The notes beneath the pieces are model-generated. The model ran no database searches. It worked only from the letters and a program-made list of their open reading frames with translations, and was not told the DNA's origin. Both the position numbers and the translations under genes were made by a program. Positions 1 to 4,724 of a stretch of 7,607 bases of DNA are shown here, in pieces. Each line of letters opens with the position of its first letter. Within the stretch, counting starts at the first letter, position 1. Source of the stretch: CAZESH01 sp964514665 (lineage in GTDB: Bacteria; Bacillota; Bacilli; Paenibacillales; KCTC-25726); NCBI GenBank assembly GCA_964514665.1, contig CAZESH010000219.1, positions 1 to 7,607 of the forward strand, read 5' to 3'.

Positions 1-479
1 ATGCTCATGAAGCCGGGAAGGCAGCGATTTTTGTCGTCAATAAGTGGGATGCGGTGGAAAAAGACGACAAAACGATGCAGCACTTCACACAAAGCATCCG
101 GGATCATTTTTTGTTCATGAGCTATGCACCGATTATTTTTGTTTCCGCCAAAACCAAACAGCGCGTACATAAATTGCTGCCGATGATCAATCATGTCGCC
201 GAGCAGCATGCTCTGCGGATTCAGACGCCGGTGCTTAATGACGTCATTTCCGATGCCGTTATTGTTACACCGCCGCCGTCTGATAAAGGCAAGCGCTTGA
301 AGGTCAATTATGCGACCCAGGTATCCGTCAAGCCGCCAACGATCGTGCTGTTTGTGAATGATCCGGAAATCATGCATTTTTCCTATGAACGCTATCTGGA
401 GAATCGCATACGCGCTGCTTTCGGCTTTGAGGGGACGCCGATCAGGCTGTTTACGCGCAGAAAATCCGAAAATGAATAG
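1..479 (+). CDS. der: GTPase Der (EngA), C-terminal part; 5' end outside window
   Basis: Der is a two-G-domain GTPase needed for assembly of the 50S ribosomal subunit. The window opens inside the second G domain; the reading frame starts at base 3 and shows 158 residues out of a usual total near 440. The G4 motif NKWD is encoded at 39-50, and the G5-like VSAK follows about 33 residues later (bases 141-152). After it come the C-terminal KH-like RNA-binding domain, with its typical segment TPPPSDKGKRLKVNYATQ, and the ending GTPIRLFTRRK. An internal ATG start would be wrong, because homology runs in frame to the left edge. The stop is TAG at 477-479. plsY follows after 12 bases, so the two are probably co-transcribed. 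The identification is secure; the start and first G domain cannot be judged. Confidence 0.97.
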   Translation, partial: AHEAGKAAIFVVNKWDAVEKDDKTMQHFTQSIRDHFLFMSYAPIIFVSAKTKQRVHKLLPMINHVAEQHALRIQTPVLNDVISDAVIVTPPPSDKGKRLKVNYATQVSVKPPTIVLFVNDPEIMHFSYERYLENRIRAAFGFEGTPIRLFTRRKSENE

Positions 480-491
480 GGGAGAGTCAAG

Positions 492-1094
492 TTGGGTTAT
501 ATCGTGCCTATTGTGATTTGTTACTTGCTGGGATCGGTCATTTTCAGCTTTATCGTGGGCAAGCTGTGGAAGGGGATCGACATCCGCAAATATGGCAGCG
601 GCAACGCCGGCGCCACCAATACCCTGCGCGTGATGGGGATTGTACCGGCAGTCTTGGTATTAATCCTGGATATCGGCAAGGGTGTGCTGGCGGTTTGGAT
701 CGGAAAATGGTTTTATCCCGATGTCTATTGGGTGCGGGTTGCTTGCGGACTGGCTGTTATATTGGGGCATAATTGGCCGATTTTTTTTCGTTTTAAGGGC
801 GGCAAAGGCATTTCGACCACGATTGGCATGGTAGCCACATTGGCCTTTGTTCCGGGAGTGATTGCCGGCGGTATCGGAATCTTATCCATTATGATCACCC
901 GTTATGTTTCATTGGGCTCACTGCTGTTTACCGCATTGTTCCCGGTTTCCCTGCTGCTCCTGCACTCTCCGGTCGAGCTTGTTTGGGCAAGCCTGTTCAT
1001 ACTCGTTCTGGCTTTTTGGAAGCACCGTAAGAACATTCAAAAGCTGCTGAGCGGGCAGGAACATAAATTGGGAGCAAAAAGCAAGGAGGCTTGA
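492..1094 (+). CDS. plsY: Glycerol-3-phosphate acyltransferase PlsY
   Basis: PlsY is a polytopic membrane enzyme that transfers an acyl group from acyl-phosphate (made by PlsX) to the sn-1 position of glycerol-3-phosphate, giving lysophosphatidic acid. All three family motifs are present in the 200-residue product: GSGNAGATNTLR at about residues 35-46, FKGGKGISTT at about 101-110, and HRKNIQKLLSGQE at about 178-190. Several hydrophobic segments separate them, and the length is normal. The start is TTG at 492, preceded by AGGGGAGAG at 478-486; no ATG fits the conserved N-terminus. The gene lies between der and gpsA, and its stop (1092-1094) is only a few bases before the gpsA start. Since GpsA makes the substrate PlsY uses, the pairing is functionally coherent. 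Confidence 0.97.
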   Translation: MGYIVPIVICYLLGSVIFSFIVGKLWKGIDIRKYGSGNAGATNTLRVMGIVPAVLVLILDIGKGVLAVWIGKWFYPDVYWVRVACGLAVILGHNWPIFFRFKGGKGISTTIGMVATLAFVPGVIAGGIGILSIMITRYVSLGSLLFTALFPVSLLLLHSPVELVWASLFILVLAFWKHRKNIQKLLSGQEHKLGAKSKEA

Positions 1095-1099
1095 AGTTG

Positions 1100-2146
1100 A
1101 TGACTCCAAAACAGGTTTCCGTCATGGTTGCTGGCAGTTGGGGGACCGCTATCGCGGAAGTGTTGGCCGATAACGATTTGGATGTCATGCTGTGGACGCG
1201 CAATTCCCGGCAAGCGGAAGAAATCAACCTTCACCATACGAACAGCAGGTACTTAAAGGACGTTGTTCTATCCAAACGTATCAGGGCCACCGTGCGTATC
1301 GACGAAGCGCTTGCCGGTTCCCAAGCGGTCATTCTTGTCCCGCCTTCCTCGGCAATGCGGGAAATTGCCCGTTCAATCCGTCCGCATATCAAGCCGGGCA
1401 TGCTTTTGCTTCATGCCACAAAAGGATTTGAAGCGGAATCGCTAAGCCGAATGACGACGGTAATTGCCAGTGAAATTCCCGATTACGACAAGCGGGATAT
1501 CGTCGTGCTTTCCGGTCCGAGCCATGCCGAGGAAGTGATTGCCAAATGTCCCACGGCACTTGTGGTCGCTTCGGAGAATCCGCAAGCGGCGGAGCGGGCT
1601 CAGGACTTATTGATTAATTCCTATTTCCGAGTGTATACGAATCCGGATGTCGCCGGAGTTGAAGTCGGCGGCGCGCTGAAGAACATCATCGCCTTGGGAG
1701 CGGGTTTGTCCGATGGGCTCGGCTTCGGGGATAACGCCAAAGCGGCGCTGATGACGCGCGGACTGGCCGAGATCGCCAGACTCGGAATGGAGATGGGAGC
1801 CAATCCTTTGACCTTTTCGGGTCTTACCGGTGTGGGTGATCTGATCGTTACCGGTACGAGCAGGCACAGCCGGAATTGGCGGGCAGGTTATATGCTGGCT
1901 CAGGGAACTTCGCTTGAAGAAGTTTTGCAGACCATGGGCATGGTGGTAGAAGGGGTAAAAACCACAAAAGCGGCTTATAGGCTGGCTGAAAAATTTGCCG
2001 TCACGATGCCGATTACCTCGGCTCTTTATGCCGTTTTGTTCGAAGGCAAATCACCCAAAATCGCCGTGGAGGATTTAATGGGCCGCGGCAAGACGCACGA
2101 GATCGAGGAAATTGCCACGAAAACAAAAGATAAATGGATGCGGTAA
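1100..2146 (+). CDS. gpsA: Glycerol-3-phosphate dehydrogenase [NAD(P)+]
   Basis: GpsA reduces dihydroxyacetone phosphate to sn-glycerol-3-phosphate in the cytoplasm, supplying the backbone for phospholipids. The 348-residue product has an N-terminal Rossmann domain and a C-terminal helical domain. It contains LSGPSHAEEV, the block GGALKNIIALGAG with probable catalytic Lys194, GDNAKAALMTRGLAE, TFSGLTGVGDLIVT, HSRNWRAG and a C-terminal GRGKTHEIEE, all typical of the family. The dinucleotide loop reads VAGSWG (residues 10-15), with Val where the usual GxGxxG has its first Gly. AAGGAGG lies at 1083-1089. ATG 1100 (10-base spacing) is chosen; TTG 1097 (7-base spacing) is nearly as good, whereas TTG 1091 is too close to the ribosome site. 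The gene is translationally close to plsY. No strong terminator follows; a weak GAGCGT/ACGCTC hairpin (2150-2169) lacks a T run. Confidence 0.97.
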   Translation: MTPKQVSVMVAGSWGTAIAEVLADNDLDVMLWTRNSRQAEEINLHHTNSRYLKDVVLSKRIRATVRIDEALAGSQAVILVPPSSAMREIARSIRPHIKPGMLLLHATKGFEAESLSRMTTVIASEIPDYDKRDIVVLSGPSHAEEVIAKCPTALVVASENPQAAERAQDLLINSYFRVYTNPDVAGVEVGGALKNIIALGAGLSDGLGFGDNAKAALMTRGLAEIARLGMEMGANPLTFSGLTGVGDLIVTGTSRHSRNWRAGYMLAQGTSLEEVLQTMGMVVEGVKTTKAAYRLAEKFAVTMPITSALYAVLFEGKSPKIAVEDLMGRGKTHEIEEIATKTKDKWMR

Positions 2147-2163
2147 CCCGAGCGTCCGCCTAC

Positions 2164-2191
2164 ACGCTCAACACCGACTTCTCATAGGATA
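2164..2191 (+). promoter_or_regulatory. Candidate SigK-type promoter for the spoVIF-like gene
   Basis: CATAGGATA at 2183-2191 fits the SigK -10 pattern CATAnnnTA exactly. An AC dinucleotide within ACAC (2162-2165) lies 17 bases upstream, close to the usual -35 spacing. The inferred transcript start, near 2199, would leave a short leader before the ribosome site at 2208-2215. The downstream gene looks like a late mother-cell coat assembly factor, which fits SigK control. The pattern is short, so chance agreement is possible. Confidence 0.5.
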
Positions 2192-2220
2192 ATATGAAAC
2201 GCCCTATAAGGAGGTATGGT

Positions 2221-2502
2221 ATGAGCAACAAAAATATATCCAAGGACGTACTAAGCGTCGTTAAGAAAAGGACTGGCAAGAACGTTTCCGAAGGCGATAT
2301 CAAAAAACTCGCCAGCGGGGTCGGGCCGAAGACGATTCAAAGCGAACAGCAGCTGCGAAAATTGATTCAAAACGTATCGAAAATGGTCAATGTCCCGGTT
2401 TCCGAGGCCACTGTCAATGAAATTATCCAAGCTGTAAAAAAGAGCGGTGTAAGCCCGGACAACATGGAGCAGATGATGAAAATGATGATGGGCAAAAAAT
2501 AA
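2221..2502 (+). CDS. spoVIF: Stage VI sporulation protein F-like protein
   Basis: This is a 93-residue, highly charged, probably cytosolic helical protein that I recognise by its overall pattern as the SpoVIF (YjcC) family: an N-terminal VVKKRTGKNVSEGDIKKLA block, a central QLRKLIQNVSKMVNVPVSE block, and a Met-rich tail (MEQMMKMMMGKK). In Bacillus subtilis SpoVIF is a late sporulation protein that affects spore coat assembly and resistance. ATG 2221 is chosen over an in-frame upstream ATG at 2194 because AAGGAGGT at 2208-2215 gives 5-base spacing to 2221, and the upstream ATG overlaps the inferred promoter. It stands alone between its own promoter candidate and a strong terminator. Family membership rests on recalled sequence patterns, not a search. 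Confidence 0.85.
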   Translation: MSNKNISKDVLSVVKKRTGKNVSEGDIKKLASGVGPKTIQSEQQLRKLIQNVSKMVNVPVSEATVNEIIQAVKKSGVSPDNMEQMMKMMMGKK

Positions 2503-2525
2503 TGACGGCTCGAAGCGGAGAAAGG

Positions 2526-2560
2526 AAAGCATAAAGCGTGCGGCGCTTTATGCTTTTTTT
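2526..2560 (+). terminator. Rho-independent terminator after spoVIF-like gene
   Basis: A perfect stem of AAGCATAAAGCG with CGCTTTATGCTT encloses a five-base loop (2539-2543) and runs straight into a T run ending at 2560. It cleanly separates the spoVIF-like gene from the promoter that begins five bases later. Confidence 0.93.
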
Positions 2561-2564
2561 GTTT

Positions 2565-2594
2565 TTGGGCTTAACCCGGCAACTGTGCTATAAT
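2565..2594 (+). promoter_or_regulatory. SigA-type extended -10 promoter for the DUF2768/ferredoxin/yphF operon
   Basis: A perfect TATAAT at 2589-2594 is preceded by TGC (2586-2588), giving an extended -10. TTGGGC at 2565-2570, 18 bases upstream, is a weak -35 that keeps the TTG. It lies directly after the preceding terminator and about 50 bases before the first gene, suggesting vegetative rather than sporulation-specific transcription. No terminator is seen until after the fourth gene. Confidence 0.75.
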
Positions 2595-2647
2595 GATACC
2601 AGCTTTTGAATGCTTGCATGATAAACTGGGGGAACGGGAGAAAGATT

Positions 2648-2827
2648 ATGAGCAGCATGGACAAAATGTGGGCGTCATTTTTCGCCATGGGCCTGATGGT
2701 CGTGGCTTCGATATTGATCACGGTGGCAAGGGCAAAGACCAAAGGCCTGCTGAGGTTTGTACTATCCTTGGTCGCTTTTTTGCTGTTTATTCCGATTTTG
2801 CTTTATATGCTCGTTTCCATGCTGTAA
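2648..2827 (+). CDS. Small membrane protein, DUF2768 (YphE-like)
   Basis: The 59-residue product has two hydrophobic segments, about residues 6-26 and 36-58, separated by a short basic loop (ARAKTKGLLR). This topology and length match DUF2768 proteins such as Bacillus subtilis YphE, which lies between gpsA and yphF there. No function is known for the family. ATG 2648 is supported by GGGAG at 2636-2640 with 7-base spacing; the frame is open to 2606 upstream, but that extension has no ribosome site. It is the first gene of the putative operon behind the TATAAT promoter and sits 54 bases ahead of the first ferredoxin gene with no terminator between. The family call rests on size, topology and position. 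Confidence 0.8.
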   Translation: MSSMDKMWASFFAMGLMVVASILITVARAKTKGLLRFVLSLVAFLLFIPILLYMLVSML

Positions 2828-2881
2828 TGGAAATGCGGCCAAGAACAGCACATTAATTGGATTGATGGAGGTAAGCTGCAA

Positions 2882-3175
2882 GTGTTGGAACTGAGAGGAA
2901 AACAACAGCAAGAAACGGTGCCGGTTAAGGCTGAAGACACGATTCTGGAGCATGCTCTCAAGCATAAGGTGAATTGGGGCTTTTCCTGTACGCAGGGCAA
3001 TTGTGCCCGCTGCCGGAGCCTGATTCTGGAAGGGGCCGATTGCTTGTCCCCGCCATCCGAAGCCGAGCTGGACCGGCTGGATGAGGAAGAAATAGCTGCG
3101 GGCTATCGTCTCGGCTGCCAAGCGGAAATTATCAAAGACGGCAATGTCGTGGCCGTCAATAAGACTTATTTTTAA
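2882..3175 (+). CDS. [2Fe-2S] ferredoxin-like protein, plant-type cysteine spacing
   Basis: This 97-residue, single-domain protein folds by inference as a beta-grasp [2Fe-2S] ferredoxin. Candidate ligands are Cys36, Cys41, Cys44 and Cys79, in the pattern C-x4-C-x2-C-x34-C within FSCTQGNCARCRS and LGCQAE. An extra Cys54 is present. The first Cys-loop resembles plant-type ferredoxins. It probably shuttles single electrons in the cytoplasm; partners cannot be named. The GTG start at 2882 follows GGAGGT at 2867-2872 by nine bases; TTG 2885 is less well spaced. It is second in the operon and is followed after 23 bases by a second ferredoxin with a different cysteine loop, so the pair is not a simple recent duplication. 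Confidence 0.9.
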   Translation: MLELRGKQQQETVPVKAEDTILEHALKHKVNWGFSCTQGNCARCRSLILEGADCLSPPSEAELDRLDEEEIAAGYRLGCQAEIIKDGNVVAVNKTYF

Positions 3176-3198
3176 ATTTGTGAATGGGGTTAAGACTA

Positions 3199-3543
3199 AT
3201 GACGGTGGAAGTTACATTTCTTCCCGATAACAAGAAAATCAAGGTTCGTCCGGGCACTACGCTGCTCGATGCGGGAAGAAGGGCGGGATCGCACATTCGC
3301 ACCCGCTGCGGAGGCAAAACGGCCTGCTTGATGTGCAAGGTGCGGATTGCCGATCAAAGCGGATTGTCACAGCCGGCTGTCAATGAGAAAAATAAGCTGG
3401 GATCCTTAATCGATGACGGCATTCGTTTGGCCTGCCAAGCGAAAGCGGTGGGCGATGTAACGGTTTATTTGCCGGAGGATCCGCTGAAGGCTGCGATTCG
3501 CAAGCAATTGGAGCGTCAGGAAAACGATCGGGATGATGGGTGA
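3199..3543 (+). CDS. [2Fe-2S] ferredoxin-like protein with Cx5Cx2C loop
   Basis: The 114-residue product carries a [2Fe-2S] beta-grasp domain over residues 1-92. Candidate ligands are Cys37, Cys43, Cys46 and Cys79 (C-x5-C-x2-C-x32-C). The loop RCGGKTACLMCKV, followed by a late LACQ and a GDVTVYLP strand, resembles the ferredoxin domain at the N-terminus of RACo-type corrinoid activators and other Cx5C ferredoxins, but here it is free-standing. The charged tail (residues 93-114) is probably helical. ATG 3199 is preferred because GGGGT at 3186-3190 lies eight bases upstream; an in-frame ATG at 3184 has no ribosome site. The 3' end overlaps possible early starts of the next gene. The electron partner is unknown; an assembly or redox role is only a guess. 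Confidence 0.9.
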   Translation: MTVEVTFLPDNKKIKVRPGTTLLDAGRRAGSHIRTRCGGKTACLMCKVRIADQSGLSQPAVNEKNKLGSLIDDGIRLACQAKAVGDVTVYLPEDPLKAAIRKQLERQENDRDDG

Positions 3544-3550
3544 AGAGGAT

Positions 3551-4339
3551 ATGAACAAAAGGGTGAAGGGCATGTTTATCGGTGCGATCCGGCACGTTTT
3601 GCGGTGGAAGGGAAAGCTGCATAGACCCATGTATGCTTTGCTGTGCCTGACATTCGTTTCAATGCTGGGCGGCTGCATGTACCCGAATGATTTGAAGGGA
3701 CAAAATCAGGTGCCTCCCGGAGAATACATCGCATTAGTCCAGCAAGCGGTGGAAATCTACCAAAAAAATACCGGCGTTTTTCCAATCAAAAATTATACGG
3801 AGGATACACCTCTCTACGAGCGCAACGTCATAGATTTCCGCAAGCTGAAAGAGAGAAATTTTCTAAGCCTGATTCCGGGCAATGCTTTTGAAAACGGCGG
3901 ACAATTTTACTATGTTCTGGTACATCCGGATACCGATCCGTTGGTCAAGCTGATGGATCTGGAAGCTTACCAGCAGGCAGCAGATGTGCAAAAAAAGGTG
4001 GATGATTTCAAGTCCGCCCATCATGACAGCCTTCCATCCGCCGGTCAGGCGGCGGATGGCTTCTATTGGATCGATTACGGAAAGCTCCGAAGCGGCATCA
4101 TTCAAGTGAAAAGCGTATTTTCGCAAGCATATTTAAACTTGATGATGAATAAGTCGGGTACCGTGTACATCGATTATGCCCCGGATTTGATGACCATGCT
4201 TCAGAAGGAATCCGTTTTACCGCCCGCAGACAAGGATTTGCGCGAGCTTTTGGTGGAAAGATCCAATTTCGTTCCGGTCAAATCGCAAGCTTATTATTGG
4301 AAAAACGGCGAGCCCGAAGTAAAATCGACAACTCCATAA
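3551..4339 (+). CDS. YphF-like lipoprotein
   Basis: The product is about 262 residues with a lipoprotein signal peptide: a basic stretch (RWKGKLHR), a hydrophobic core (MYALLCLTFVSM), then the lipobox LGGC with Cys42 as the lipidated residue, followed by MYPND. The mature part contains YQKNTGVFPIKN, DTPLYER, NAFENGGQFYYVLV and VYIDYAPDL, resembling Bacillus subtilis YphF, which also lies just upstream of spoIVA. Its function is unknown; it should sit on the outer face of the membrane. The start is uncertain: ATG 3533, 3551, 3572 and 3629 are all in frame. I chose 3551 for its spacing from GGGTG (3538-3542); 3572 has a comparable site (AAAAGGGTG at 3557-3565), and both leave an unusually long basic n-region. 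It is the last gene of the operon. A perfect 9-bp hairpin lies inside it at 4034-4059. Confidence 0.88.
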   Translation: MNKRVKGMFIGAIRHVLRWKGKLHRPMYALLCLTFVSMLGGCMYPNDLKGQNQVPPGEYIALVQQAVEIYQKNTGVFPIKNYTEDTPLYERNVIDFRKLKERNFLSLIPGNAFENGGQFYYVLVHPDTDPLVKLMDLEAYQQAADVQKKVDDFKSAHHDSLPSAGQAADGFYWIDYGKLRSGIIQVKSVFSQAYLNLMMNKSGTVYIDYAPDLMTMLQKESVLPPADKDLRELLVERSNFVPVKSQAYYWKNGEPEVKSTTP

Positions 4340-4384
4340 TGGAGCCAAAGAGGGCGGCTTAGACGTCTTTTTTGCTGCCAAGGT

Positions 4385-4413
4385 CCCTGAATGTACACGT
4401 GCGGGGTTTTTTT
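4385..4413 (+). terminator. Terminator candidate after yphF-like gene
   Basis: CCCTG (4385-4389) can pair with CGGGG (4402-4406), with one G-T pair and a 12-base loop, followed directly by seven T bases (4407-4413). The stem is short, so strength is moderate. A second hairpin with its own T run starts 13 bases later and may act as a back-up. Confidence 0.6.
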
Positions 4414-4425
4414 GGTTTGTTCGTC

Positions 4426-4480
4426 ATGCGAAAGCAATCGCGTTTCAATTTGAAGCGGCGGTTCACTTTCGCATTTTTTT
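4426..4480 (+). terminator. Long nested hairpin with T run, second terminator candidate
   Basis: ATGCGAAAG (4426-4434) pairs perfectly with CTTTCGCAT (4466-4474), and the right arm runs into seven T bases ending at 4480. Inside the loop, CGTTTCA pairs with TGAAGCG through a three-base loop with one G-T pair, giving a two-tier structure. It may be a back-up terminator for the yphF operon or the 3' end of a short independent RNA. Confidence 0.7.
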
Positions 4481-4569
4481 GCATATAAAAGCAGCCCCGC
4501 TCATATATCATATCGGGAGGGCAGTTAAAACTTTGTGTGCTTTCGCGGCACCTGAAATCCTGAAAACAG

Positions 4570-4597
4570 TCATATTCAAATTTGCCGCACATATATT
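4570..4597 (+). promoter_or_regulatory. SigE-type promoter for spoIVA
   Basis: TCATATT (4570-4576) fits the SigE -35 pattern KMATATT exactly, and CATATATT (4590-4597) matches the -10 pattern CATACANT with one difference, across a 13-base spacer. SpoIVA is known to be made under SigE in the mother cell, so the position and class fit. The inferred transcript start is near 4604, leaving a leader of about 120 bases. Confidence 0.75.
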
Positions 4598-4651
4598 GTT
4601 ACTAGTCCAAATTGCATGTACGAGTTCCGTCGCTAGCTATTCGTATCGTAA

Positions 4652-4710
4652 AAAGGAGGCATCCTTTATAGGTAGTATGGCGACAATGGCATTATTCACA
4701 CTACCTTTTT
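4652..4710 (+). promoter_or_regulatory. Structured spoIVA leader with decoy ribosome site and tiny ORF
   Basis: AAAGGA (4652-4657) can pair with TCCTTT (4662-4667) over a four-base loop, hiding part of an AAAAGGAGG ribosome-type site (4651-4659). A second stem pairs AGGTAGT (4670-4676) with ACTACCT (4700-4706) and is followed by T bases to 4710, immediately before the true spoIVA ribosome site. Between the arms, ATG 4677 opens an 11-codon reading frame (MATMALFTLPF) whose TAG stop (4710-4712) overlaps that ribosome site. The 17-base gap from the upstream AAAAGGAGG to this ATG is too long for normal initiation, so translation is doubtful. A regulatory role is inference. Confidence 0.35.
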
Positions 4711-4724
4711 AGGAGGGGATCTCA

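Larger units (their letters stand above)
4340..4724. other. 385-base non-coding region between yphF and spoIVA
   Basis: I see no convincing gene here on either strand. From left to right it holds two terminator-like hairpins (4385-4413 and 4426-4480), an A/T-rich stretch with CATAT repeats, a good SigE-type promoter (4570-4597) and a roughly 120-base spoIVA leader with two small hairpins. A second, weaker SigE-like pair (GCATATA at 4481-4487 and CATATATC at 4502-4509, 14-base spacer) could be an upstream promoter. The base composition is more A/T-rich than in flanking genes. Confidence 0.7.

Noticed and set aside
2150..2169. GAGCGT/ACGCTC inverted repeat after gpsA as a terminator
   Set aside because: The stem is 6 bp with an eight-base loop and no T run follows, so it is not called as a terminator.
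2593..2856. 87-codon plus-strand frame overlapping the DUF2768 gene
   Set aside because: It begins inside the TATAAT promoter, lacks a ribosome site, and is out of frame with the well-supported membrane protein at 2648.
4359..4592. 77-codon minus-strand frame between yphF and spoIVA
   Set aside because: It covers both terminator-like hairpins and the SigE-type promoter, has a Cys/Lys/Arg-rich translation without a family pattern, and I saw no good ribosome site.
4479..4712. 77-codon plus-strand frame ahead of spoIVA starting at TTG 4479
   Set aside because: The start lies within the T run of a terminator with no ribosome site, and the frame spans the spoIVA promoter. Only its last 11 codons (from ATG 4677) are discussed, as a doubtful leader ORF.
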